The notes beneath the pieces were generated by a model, which ran no database searches, had not been told where the DNA came from, and saw nothing but the letters and a program-made list of their open reading frames with translations. Positions 7,236 through 13,373 of a DNA stretch of 13,905 bases are shown one piece after another. A program made the translations under genes and the position numbers. Every line of letters starts with the position of its first letter. Positions within the stretch are counted from its first letter, which is position 1. The stretch comes from CAYNEI01 sp964396185 (GTDB lineage Archaea > Thermoplasmatota > SW-10-69-26). The stretch is from positions 1-13,905 of the forward strand of contig CAYNEI010000059.1 in the NCBI GenBank assembly GCA_964396185.1. The letters run 5' to 3'.

Positions 7236-9454
7236 GGTCTCACCTCGTCCTCGACGTAGCCCACTGCCGCGCCGGCGATGGTGACGGCGTTACCGAACTG
7301 GGGACCGCAGTCCACCCAGACACCCTCGCCGCGCGTGCCCAGGCAGGCCGGGTCGGCCGGCTCGACGGTGAAGCTGTCGCTCTCCCCCGCATCGCGGTCG
7401 TGGAGGAGTGCGGTGCCCAGGGAGTGGATGGAGGCCTGCGCGTTCGAGGATGGGTTGGCGCCGGTGATCAGCCCGGTGCCTGAGAGGATCTCGCCCTCCA
7501 CCAGGGCCTTAGCGGTGTAGGTGTCCGCTCCACCGCGGTCGAGCAGCGTGCCCTGTCCAGGCGAGGCGCCCGAGCCGCCGGCGGCGCCCTGGGCGGAGAT
7601 GGATGCCTTGGAGAGCCGCACGGTTCCTGTGGGAGCATCCGCGGTCCCGGCCACACGGGTCTCGACGCTGTACGAGTCTTGCCCCGCGCGATCGTCGAGC
7701 ACGGCCACCCCGCCGATGCCCACGCCTTGGGCGTCGCTCGTGGCTGGGTTGGGTGTCGCGATGGCCTGCTCGTCGTCGCGGGCCCACGCCTCGGAGAGCA
7801 CAACCACCTCGTAGCGGTCGTCCCCACCGCCATCGATCAGAAGCCCTGTTCCCGCCTCGGAGGCCGAGCCCATGCCGCGGGCCTGAGCGACGACCCAGTT
7901 GGGCAGCCCCATGGTGGCCTCGGCGATGCCGGGCTGGCCGGTGGCGTCCCGGGCTGCGGTGTTCCGGACGTCCAACCGGTAGACCGTGTCTCCGTCGGCG
8001 TCGCTAAGCATGGCCGCGCCACGGAAGCCGGCCTGGGCGATGGCGTTGAGCCCGGCGATGCCGGTCCAGGTGGACTGCATCGTGACCCGGCCTGTGTACG
8101 TGGCCGGCCCATCACCGTGCAGGGCTGCGCTCACGCCACCGATGGAGCCGCTGGCCATCCCGGCAGGGAGGATCAACGGGGTCTGCTGGACCTCGCGTTC
8201 TTCGGTCGCCTCGATGACCGGGACGATGGCCTCGAGGGTGACGGCGTGGGGGCCACCGCCGTCGGCCAGGATCGCGACACCCCCGATGCTTGTGAGCGCC
8301 TGGCCGTTGACGTTGAGCCCGCCGAGCTTGAGCCCGTCCTCGTCGACGAAGGGGCGCTCGGGGGCGGCCCGCAGGGTGTAGGTGTCCTCGCCGTCGCCGC
8401 TGTCCAGGAGCAGGCCCACCCCGGCGTTGGAGGCGCGGGCTTGGCCTGCAGCGAAGGTCGTGGTCACGCCTTCGGATTCGACGAGGTAGGTGTCGTTGCC
8501 TGCGCGGTCGGCCAGGATCCCCACCGCGCCGGTGACCCCGTTGCCCTGGGCGGTGACGCTGGCTCGGTCCCCGGTCGACTGGGCGATGTAGGCGTCGTCG
8601 CCGGCCTCGTCCACCAGGATCCCGACCGCACCGAGCGAGCCGATGCCGTGGGCGCTGGACCCAGGGGCGCGGTAGGTGTCGTTCCCGCCGAGATCCAGGG
8701 TGATGCTCACAGGTCGGCCGTCCAGGGGGCTGGCCGCTCCGGCACCGTGGCGGTGGAGGTCGTCCCCGCCGAGATCGATGAGGAGCACAGCATCCTGGGT
8801 GTAGGTGTTGGCCGCCTCGCTCCCGATGCACAGGGCTGGAAGGGCATCCAGGACGTCGCATCCTTCGACGGGGTCGGCCGAGGCGGGCCCGGCGGCCGCG
8901 TGCAGCACGGGGAGCGCCTGGTCGATGGTGCGGGCCAGGGTGAGCGCTGCGGCGTACTGGGCCCGCTGGTCGACCAGCCCGCGCACCGCGTCGAGGTCTT
9001 GCATGGATGGCTCATCCAGCTCAATGCTGGTCGCTCCAGCGTGGAGGACCGGGGTCTGTTCCACGAGGGCCTGAAGCTGGGTGAGCTCATCGTAGCTCGT
9101 CGGTGGGACGGCCTGGAGAGTCAGAGGAGCGGCTGTCTCGATGGCGCCGAGGAGCTGGGCCACAGGAGCGGCAAGCTCAGCCGGGAGGCCGCGTGGGAGC
9201 AAGGTGGGGACGGGCTCCAGAGCGCTTGCCTCGACGCCAGCCAGCCCGGCGGATGCGGTAACGGCGGCTTCGAGTGTGGCGGGAGGCCAGGCCCCGTCGA
9301 TGGGCCGGAAGAGCTCGGCCGGATCAGGAGAACTGATCTCCCCCGGCTGGCCCAGGGCTGGCGGCAGGCTGGGCAGCGACGTGGCCACCGCTGGCGCCGT
9401 CAAGAGTAGACAGATGAGGATCGTGAGTGCTGGACGGGATCGGTGCGTTCGCAT
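7232..9454 (-). CDS. Exported xGDDTY-repeat protein (740 aa), unknown function
   Basis: I recognise no named family. I place the start at the ATG at 9454 because a GGGAGG Shine-Dalgarno (9461-9466) lies six bases upstream and the protein then opens with a compact signal peptide, MRTHRSRPALTILICLLLTA, with likely cleavage near AVA-TS. The frame remains open to a TTG at 9484, but that would bury the signal. After an Ala/Leu-rich helical region (about 30-215) come about ten recognisable and two degenerate copies of the motif, including GGDDLH 229, GGNDTY 256, AGDDAY 284, AGNDTY 318, DGEDTY 354, GGDDRY 543, AGQDSY 590 and GGADTY 641. Cysteine pairs 199/209 and 704/716 bracket the solenoid. The domain order matches the protein at 3603-5687, pointing to duplication and divergence. 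The middle section (about 365-500) is the most degenerate. Confidence 0.83.
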   Translation of the reverse strand: MRTHRSRPALTILICLLLTAPAVATSLPSLPPALGQPGEISSPDPAELFRPIDGAWPPATLEAAVTASAGLAGVEASALEPVPTLLPRGLPAELAAPVAQLLGAIETAAPLTLQAVPPTSYDELTQLQALVEQTPVLHAGATSIELDEPSMQDLDAVRGLVDQRAQYAAALTLARTIDQALPVLHAAAGPASADPVEGCDVLDALPALCIGSEAANTYTQDAVLLIDLGGDDLHRHGAGAASPLDGRPVSITLDLGGNDTYRAPGSSAHGIGSLGAVGILVDEAGDDAYIAQSTGDRASVTAQGNGVTGAVGILADRAGNDTYLVESEGVTTTFAAGQARASNAGVGLLLDSGDGEDTYTLRAAPERPFVDEDGLKLGGLNVNGQALTSIGGVAILADGGGPHAVTLEAIVPVIEATEEREVQQTPLILPAGMASGSIGGVSAALHGDGPATYTGRVTMQSTWTGIAGLNAIAQAGFRGAAMLSDADGDTVYRLDVRNTAARDATGQPGIAEATMGLPNWVVAQARGMGSASEAGTGLLIDGGGDDRYEVVVLSEAWARDDEQAIATPNPATSDAQGVGIGGVAVLDDRAGQDSYSVETRVAGTADAPTGTVRLSKASISAQGAAGGSGASPGQGTLLDRGGADTYTAKALVEGEILSGTGLITGANPSSNAQASIHSLGTALLHDRDAGESDSFTVEPADPACLGTRGEGVWVDCGPQFGNAVTIAGAAVGYVEDEVRP

Positions 9455-9618
9455 GGGTCGCCTCCCGAGGGCCCAAGCGCTCAACAGAGGCTTAGCTGTA
9501 TGGGCGAGACGCGCATCCTACGATAATCGAGATGTTCATACGTTATTCGCAGAAAGATATATGCCTGATAACTGTTCTCGCGCCTCGAAGTCCGGACAAC
9601 GGATATTAGGTTGAGCCC
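9455..9618. promoter_or_regulatory. Divergent control region between exported-protein operon and lys operon
   Basis: This 164-base gap is clearly more AT-rich than its flanks. On the plus strand AGAAAGATATATGC (9551-9564) is a good BRE/TATA candidate for the regulator gene, predicting a start near 9585. The same ATATAT core could serve the minus-strand operon, giving a leader of about 80 bases. A small palindrome CGATAATCG (9521-9529) and a related CGTTATTCG (9541-9549) are 20 bp apart, about two helical turns, and could be binding sites for the adjacent Lrp/AsnC protein. The operator assignment is inference. Confidence 0.55.
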
Positions 9619-10050
9619 ATGGACGAGCTGGATGAGCGGATCGTAACCCACCTGCGCCGCGACGGCCGCGCTCCCTACACGGAGATCGCCGAGGCCGTCG
9701 GCACCAGCGAGGCCACGGTGCGCAACCGCGTCAAGCAGCTCGTCGAGGACGGCACCATCCAGCGCTTCACCGTGCGCGTGCGCGGTGCCAACGTGCGAGC
9801 CCTCGTGGAGGTCCAGGTCGAGGTCAACGTCAACGCTGGCAAGATCGCCGAGGCGATCCTCGGCCTGCCTGGCGTCGAAGAGGTCCTCGAGCTCACCGGC
9901 GACTGGGACATCGCAGCCGTCGTCGACGTCGACTCCACCGAGGGGCTCAACCAGGTCGTCGACGGCATCCGCGACATCGGCTCCACCCGCGCCACGCGCA
10001 CGCGCGTCATCCTCACCGAACGTCTCCCCAACGGAGGACCACCCACATGA
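9619..10050 (+). CDS. Lrp/AsnC-family transcriptional regulator
   Basis: This 143-residue protein has the normal length and two-domain layout of the family. It starts MDELDERIVTHLRRDGR, followed by a winged helix-turn-helix (about 17-50, with YTEIAEAVGTSEATVRNRVKQL as the recognition unit). A RAM-type ligand-binding domain follows (about 62-140), with VEVNVNAGKIAEAILGLPGVEEV and the LTGDWDIAAVVDVD core. Such proteins assemble as dimers to octamers and respond to amino acids. It is the first gene of the lysine cluster and overlaps lysW by four bases (ATGA). This is the arrangement expected for a lysine-responsive regulator like Sulfolobus LysM, although orthology is not shown. A TATA-like box lies about 60 bases upstream. 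The Shine-Dalgarno is weak (AGG at 9608-9610). Autoregulation through the palindromes upstream is possible. Confidence 0.93.
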   Translation: MDELDERIVTHLRRDGRAPYTEIAEAVGTSEATVRNRVKQLVEDGTIQRFTVRVRGANVRALVEVQVEVNVNAGKIAEAILGLPGVEEVLELTGDWDIAAVVDVDSTEGLNQVVDGIRDIGSTRATRTRVILTERLPNGGPPT

Positions 10051-10238
10051 CCCAGACCCAAGCCATCCAAGCATCGACCCCCACCTGCCCCGAGTGCACC
10101 GAGGCCCTCACCCTCGAGGACCCGCTGCTCGGGGAGCTCGTCGACTGCCCCGACTGCGCCGCCGAGCTCGAGGTCCGAGGCCTCGACCCCATCGTCGTCC
10201 AGCTCGCTCCAGAGATCGAGGAGGACTGGGGCGAATGA
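10047..10238 (+). CDS. lysW: LysW amino-group carrier protein
   Basis: LysW is the small acidic carrier whose C-terminal Glu gamma-carboxyl is joined to the amino group of alpha-aminoadipate by LysX. It then carries the intermediate through reduction and transamination to lysine. The diagnostic features are here: C-terminal EDWGE (59-63), and a zinc-binding core with CPEC (14-17) and CPDC (34-37) separated by GELVD. The rest is acidic. At 63 residues it is slightly longer than the usual 53-56 because of a polar N-terminal extension of about ten residues (MTQTQAIQAST) with no alternative downstream ATG. Its ATG overlaps the regulator stop, and a GGAGGA Shine-Dalgarno lies at 10033-10038. The same carrier can serve arginine synthesis in some archaea, so a dual role is possible. 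Confidence 0.95.
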   Translation: MTQTQAIQASTPTCPECTEALTLEDPLLGELVDCPDCAAELEVRGLDPIVVQLAPEIEEDWGE

Positions 10239-10346
10239 CCCGGTCCCCGATCCGCGATCCCTCCTCATCCTCGTCGGTCCCGGGCAGCCCCGGCGCTCCC
10301 TGGGAAAAACGTGCGTGACCCCTTCCTCCTCCAGCCCAGCCCATCC

Positions 10347-11501
10347 ATGCACATCGAGCTGCTGGACACCACCCTGCGCGAGGGCGAGCAGACCCCCGGC
10401 GTGGCCTTGAGCTTGGAGGCCAAGCTGGAGATCGCCCACGCGCTGGACGCCTTCGGCTGTGACGTCATCGAGATCGGCCACCCCGCGGCCAGCGAGCGCA
10501 TCGCCTCCCACGCCGCCGAGCTGGCTAGCCGGAATCTGGATGCAGCCACCCTGGCCCATGCCCGCGCCCTGCCGGGCGACATCGAGGCCGCGGCTGCCAG
10601 CGGAGCCGACTGGGTGGGCATCTTCTTCAGCGTCTCGGATGCTGCCCTGGAGCAGCGGTTCCGCCGGGACCAGGAGCAGGCCACGGCGCTCATCGTCGAG
10701 GCCATCGAGCTCGCCCGGGACCACGGCCTCCAGGTCCGCTACACGCCCGAGGACACGGTGCGCACACCCCTGCCCACGCTGCTGGCGGTCAGCCAGGCTG
10801 CCTGCCAGGCCGGGGCCCACCGCATCAGCGTGGCCGACACCGCCGGGTGCATGACGCCGTTCACCATGGCCCAGCTCGTCACCGAGCTCACCGAGGCTCT
10901 GCCGGTGCCGATCCATGTCCACTGCCACAACGATCTGGGCATGGCGGTGGCGAACAGCCTGGCAGCTGTCCAAGCCGGTGCCCAGGTCGTCGACGTCACC
11001 ATCAACGGCCTGGGTGAGCGCTGCGGCATCACACCCCTGGCACCCCTGACCTTGGCCGCCGATCGACTGCTCGGCACCGAGCACAACTGGCAGCTCGATC
11101 AGCTCCCAGCCCTCTCCGAGCTCGTCGCCCGACACACGGGCATCCCGATCCACCCGCTCGAGCCCATCGTGGGCGCCAACGCCTTCGCCCACAATGCTGG
11201 CCTCCACGTGGCCGCGGTCCTCCAGGACCCGAGCCACTACGAGTTCATCCCGGCCCACCTCGTGGGTCGGGAGCGGCGCATCGTGCTCGACCAGCTCAGC
11301 GGCCGAGCCGCCTGCGAGCATCGCCTCGAGCAGATCGGCCTGGACCCCAGCCCGGCCCTCGTGGACCAGGTGCTCCATGTGGTCAAGGCGCTCGGGAGCC
11401 AGGAGCTCGATGACGAGCAGCTGACCCAGCTCGTACGAACGATCGAGCTGGCCAGGGAAGCGCCGGGCCGGGAAGAGGACCCAGCCGAGGTGATCGCTTG
11501 A
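10347..11501 (+). CDS. hcs: Homocitrate synthase (isopropylmalate synthase superfamily)
   Basis: It condenses acetyl-CoA with 2-oxoglutarate to homocitrate, the first step of lysine synthesis by the aminoadipate route. With the ATG at 10347 the 384-residue protein opens MHIELLDTTLREGEQTPGV, the family's usual N terminus. Asp8, His192 and His194 (VHCHND, 191-196) are the expected metal ligands and Arg11 is catalytic. Homocitrate-type features are EDTVR (135-139), VADTAG (162-167) and GERCGITPL (223-231). HNDLG (194-198) and PIVGANAFAHNAGLH look more like isopropylmalate/citramalate enzymes, so substrate choice rests partly on context. An in-frame GTG at 10311 would add 12 residues; neither start has a good Shine-Dalgarno. 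The 108-base gap after lysW holds a small CCGGG/CCCGG hairpin (10280-10293) and an AAAAA tract (10305-10309). Its stop overlaps the lysT start. Confidence 0.88.
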   Translation: MHIELLDTTLREGEQTPGVALSLEAKLEIAHALDAFGCDVIEIGHPAASERIASHAAELASRNLDAATLAHARALPGDIEAAAASGADWVGIFFSVSDAALEQRFRRDQEQATALIVEAIELARDHGLQVRYTPEDTVRTPLPTLLAVSQAACQAGAHRISVADTAGCMTPFTMAQLVTELTEALPVPIHVHCHNDLGMAVANSLAAVQAGAQVVDVTINGLGERCGITPLAPLTLAADRLLGTEHNWQLDQLPALSELVARHTGIPIHPLEPIVGANAFAHNAGLHVAAVLQDPSHYEFIPAHLVGRERRIVLDQLSGRAACEHRLEQIGLDPSPALVDQVLHVVKALGSQELDDEQLTQLVRTIELAREAPGREEDPAEVIA

Positions 11502-12772
11502 ACCCAGAACAAGACACCATCGCCGAGCAGCTCCTGGGCGCGCCAGCCGGCTCGCACGTCATCCGGGACATCGACCTCACGTACAGCCACGACGGCACGA
11601 CCCCGCTCTCGATCGAGAGCTTCAACGAGCTCTTCGAGGGCACGGGCCGCGAGCCGCAGCTCGCCCACCCCGACCGGGTTGCCGTGGTCTTCGACCACGC
11701 CTACCCACCACCCACGGTCACCTACGCCGAGCACCAGCAGCTCATCCGGGCCTGGATGGACGAGGTAGGCGTGGAGCACTTCTACGCGGGCCAAGGCATC
11801 TGCCACTTGGTCCTAGCAGAGAACGGCCACATCGGCACCGGCGACATCGTGCTGGGTGCGGATAGCCACACCTGCAACGGCGGGGCCGTGGGCGCCTTCG
11901 CCACCGGTGTCGGCTCCACCGACGTCTCCATCGCGTGGGCCACCGGGCGCTCCTGGCTCCGCGTGCCCGAGAGCCTGCGCGTCGAGCTCACCGGTGAGCT
12001 CCCCCCGGGCTCGACGGCCAAGGACATCTGCCTGGAGCTCGCCCGGCGCATCGGACCCGACGGTGCCACCTACCTCGCCGTGGAGTTCGGCGGCCCGGGC
12101 TGGGCCACGCTTGGCATGGATGCCCGGTTCACCCTGGCTAACATGGTGGTGGACATGGGTGCCAAGACGGCCACCTGCGAGACCGACGAAGCCACGAGCG
12201 CGTGGCTTCGGCAACACGGGGCCCCAGCGGGGCCCAACCTGCGTGCAGGCTTGGATGCGAGCTACACCGGGGTGGTGGAGATCGATCTCTCTAGCGTCGA
12301 GGCGCTCGTGAGCGGACCCCACCGCCTGGAGGCCCTCCAGCCCGCCCGCTCGCTCACCAGCGTGACCCTGGACCGAGTGGTCATCGGCTCGTGCACGAAC
12401 GGCCGGGTCGATGACCTCCGCGCCGTCGCCCAGGCGCTGGTCGGGCGAAGCGTCCAGGTCGAGACCCTGGTCGTGCCCGGCAGCCAGCACGTGGCTCGCC
12501 AGGCCCGAGAGGAGGGCTTGCTGGACGTGCTCGAGCAAGCCGGGTGCACCGTGCTCGCCTCCGGCTGCGGCCCGTGCCTGGGTCGCCACCAGGGCGTGCT
12601 CGCACCAGGCCAGGCGTGTCTGACCACCCACAACCGCAACCCCCCCGGCCGCATGGGCAGCCCCCAGGCCGAGATCTACCTGGCCAGCCCCTTGGTCGCC
12701 GCGGCCTCGGCCGTGGCCGGCCACATCGCGCCACCCACCGCTGAACCCATCCCTGCAGGAGGTGGGGCTTGA
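11498..12772 (+). CDS. lysT: Homoaconitase large subunit
   Basis: With the small subunit it forms a 4Fe-4S enzyme that isomerises homocitrate through cis-homoaconitate to homoisocitrate in lysine synthesis. The 424 residues match the LysT/LeuC/HacA family. Visible signatures are GADSHTCNGGAVGAF (120-134), ATGRSWLRVPES (148-159) and IGSCTNGRVDDLR (296-308). The cluster cysteines are Cys299, Cys357 and Cys360 (SGCGPCLGRHQGV). The C-terminal block runs NRNPPGRMGSPQAEIYLASP. I take the TTG at 11498 as the start: it overlaps the upstream stop (TTGA), GAGGTGA at 11487-11493 lies four bases ahead, and the protein then begins at the family's normal point. A 3-isopropylmalate dehydratase for leucine is the main alternative; the neighbours favour lysine. 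The gene ends in a GGAGGTGG...TGATG junction that is repeated 119 bases later. Confidence 0.92.
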   Translation: MNPEQDTIAEQLLGAPAGSHVIRDIDLTYSHDGTTPLSIESFNELFEGTGREPQLAHPDRVAVVFDHAYPPPTVTYAEHQQLIRAWMDEVGVEHFYAGQGICHLVLAENGHIGTGDIVLGADSHTCNGGAVGAFATGVGSTDVSIAWATGRSWLRVPESLRVELTGELPPGSTAKDICLELARRIGPDGATYLAVEFGGPGWATLGMDARFTLANMVVDMGAKTATCETDEATSAWLRQHGAPAGPNLRAGLDASYTGVVEIDLSSVEALVSGPHRLEALQPARSLTSVTLDRVVIGSCTNGRVDDLRAVAQALVGRSVQVETLVVPGSQHVARQAREEGLLDVLEQAGCTVLASGCGPCLGRHQGVLAPGQACLTTHNRNPPGRMGSPQAEIYLASPLVAAASAVAGHIAPPTAEPIPAGGGA

Positions 12773-12893
12773 TGATCGAGACCCCCGTGAGACGGCCCCC
12801 CCATCGACCCCCTCTGACCCTCGTGCCCTTCGTGGAACCTTCGTGTCCTTCGTGTTCCAGGTCCGTCGCGCGTCCCGGAGGTGGTGCGTGATG
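12758..12893 (+). repeat. Insertion-like segment bounded by 17-bp direct repeats, with TTCGTG units
   Basis: GGAGGTGGGGCTTGATG (12758-12774) and GGAGGTGGTGCGTGATG (12877-12893) match at 15 of 17 positions and are exactly 119 bases apart. Each contains a Shine-Dalgarno, a stop and an overlapping ATG. The second is the true lysU start; the first is the lysT end. The segment between them has three TTCGTG units (12829, 12840 and 12849) preceded by a fourth partial TCGTG (12821), spaced 8-11 bases apart. It looks like a small element inserted at, or duplicated from, an original overlapping lysT-lysU junction. The TTCGTGTCC/TTCGTGTTCC run resembles a short repeat that I recall from intergenic regions of unrelated bacteria; that recollection is unverified. 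Confidence 0.65.
12772..12891 (+). CDS. Possible 39-aa frame bridging lysT and lysU
   Basis: An ATG overlapping the lysT stop (TGATG) opens a 39-codon frame that ends in a TGA overlapping the lysU ATG. A GGAGGTGG at 12758-12765 lies six bases upstream. The peptide is Pro/Arg/Ser-rich (it starts MIETPVRRPP and contains PSCPSC) and resembles no protein I know. It probably lets ribosomes travel through the inserted segment and keeps lysU translation coupled to lysT, with no useful product. A second open frame across the same bases continues into lysU but lacks a supported start. Confidence 0.25.
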   Translation: MIETPVRRPPHRPPLTLVPFVEPSCPSCSRSVARPGGGA

Positions 12894-13373
12894 GCGCGAG
12901 CGTGGGTCTTCGGCGACCACGTCACCACGGACACGATCACGCCCGGCCGGTACAACGTGACCACCGACCCGGCCAAGCTGGCCCAAGCCGCGTTCTGCGA
13001 GCACCGGCCGGCCTTCCAAGCCGAGGTCGCGCCTGGCGATGTGGTCGTGGGTGGAGAGAACTTCGGCTGCGGCTCCAGCCGCGAGTCGGCCCCCCGAGCC
13101 CTGCTCGCCTGCCAAGCCGGGGCCGTGGTGGCTGAGAGCTTCGCGCGCATCTTCTACCGCAACGCCGTCAACGTTGGGCTGCCGGTCTACATCGCGCCTG
13201 GTGTCAGCGGCGTGGTCGAGGACGGTGACGAGGTCACCCTTGAGACCGAGGCAGGCCAGCTTCTCGCACCGGGAGGCGTGGTCGAGCTTGAGGGCGCCTC
13301 GGGCCTGCTAGCCGAGATCGTCGAGGCTGGCGGCATCATCGAGTACGTGCGATCCCAGGGGGTCCAGCTGTGA
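12891..13373 (+). CDS. lysU: Homoaconitase small subunit
   Basis: This is the swivel-domain partner of the large subunit, completing the homocitrate-to-homoisocitrate isomerase. The 160-residue length is typical. It begins MARAWVFGDHVTTDTITPGRY, contains GENFGCGSSRESAPRAL (55-71) and ends the core with FYRNAVNVGLPVY (88-100), all hallmark LeuD/LysU/HacB blocks. The loop after Arg20 reads YNVTT (21-25); in characterised archaeal homologues the corresponding YLxxT loop helps set substrate size, and this version is neither of the forms I know. The start is the ATG at 12891 with GGAGGTGG at 12877-12884 six bases upstream. The frame is open upstream to 12762, but those extra 43 residues come from the inserted segment. 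The stop overlaps lysB by four bases. Confidence 0.93.
   Translation: MARAWVFGDHVTTDTITPGRYNVTTDPAKLAQAAFCEHRPAFQAEVAPGDVVVGGENFGCGSSRESAPRALLACQAGAVVAESFARIFYRNAVNVGLPVYIAPGVSGVVEDGDEVTLETEAGQLLAPGGVVELEGASGLLAEIVEAGGIIEYVRSQGVQL

Noticed and set aside
3603..9454. Classical RTX toxin or adhesin call for the repeat proteins
   Set aside because: The GxDxY turns occur once per 26-43 residues, not in nine-residue tandem, and there is no RTX secretion signal or export gene nearby.
9455..9484. Upstream TTG start extending the 740-residue exported protein to 750 residues
   Set aside because: The ATG at 9454 has a GGGAGG six bases upstream and leaves a normal signal peptide; the TTG has neither.
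9675..11378. 567-codon minus-strand frame across the regulator, lysW and homocitrate synthase
   Set aside because: Antisense to three recognisable genes; no motif or ribosome-binding support.
12762..12890. 43-residue N-terminal extension of the homoaconitase small subunit
   Set aside because: The added residues come from the inserted repeat segment. Family members begin at the ATG at 12891, which has its own strong Shine-Dalgarno.
11498..13373. Leucine-pathway isopropylmalate isomerase (leuCD)
   Set aside because: Motifs alone cannot exclude it, but the neighbours lysW, a homocitrate-type synthase and an Lrp regulator make homoaconitase the better call.
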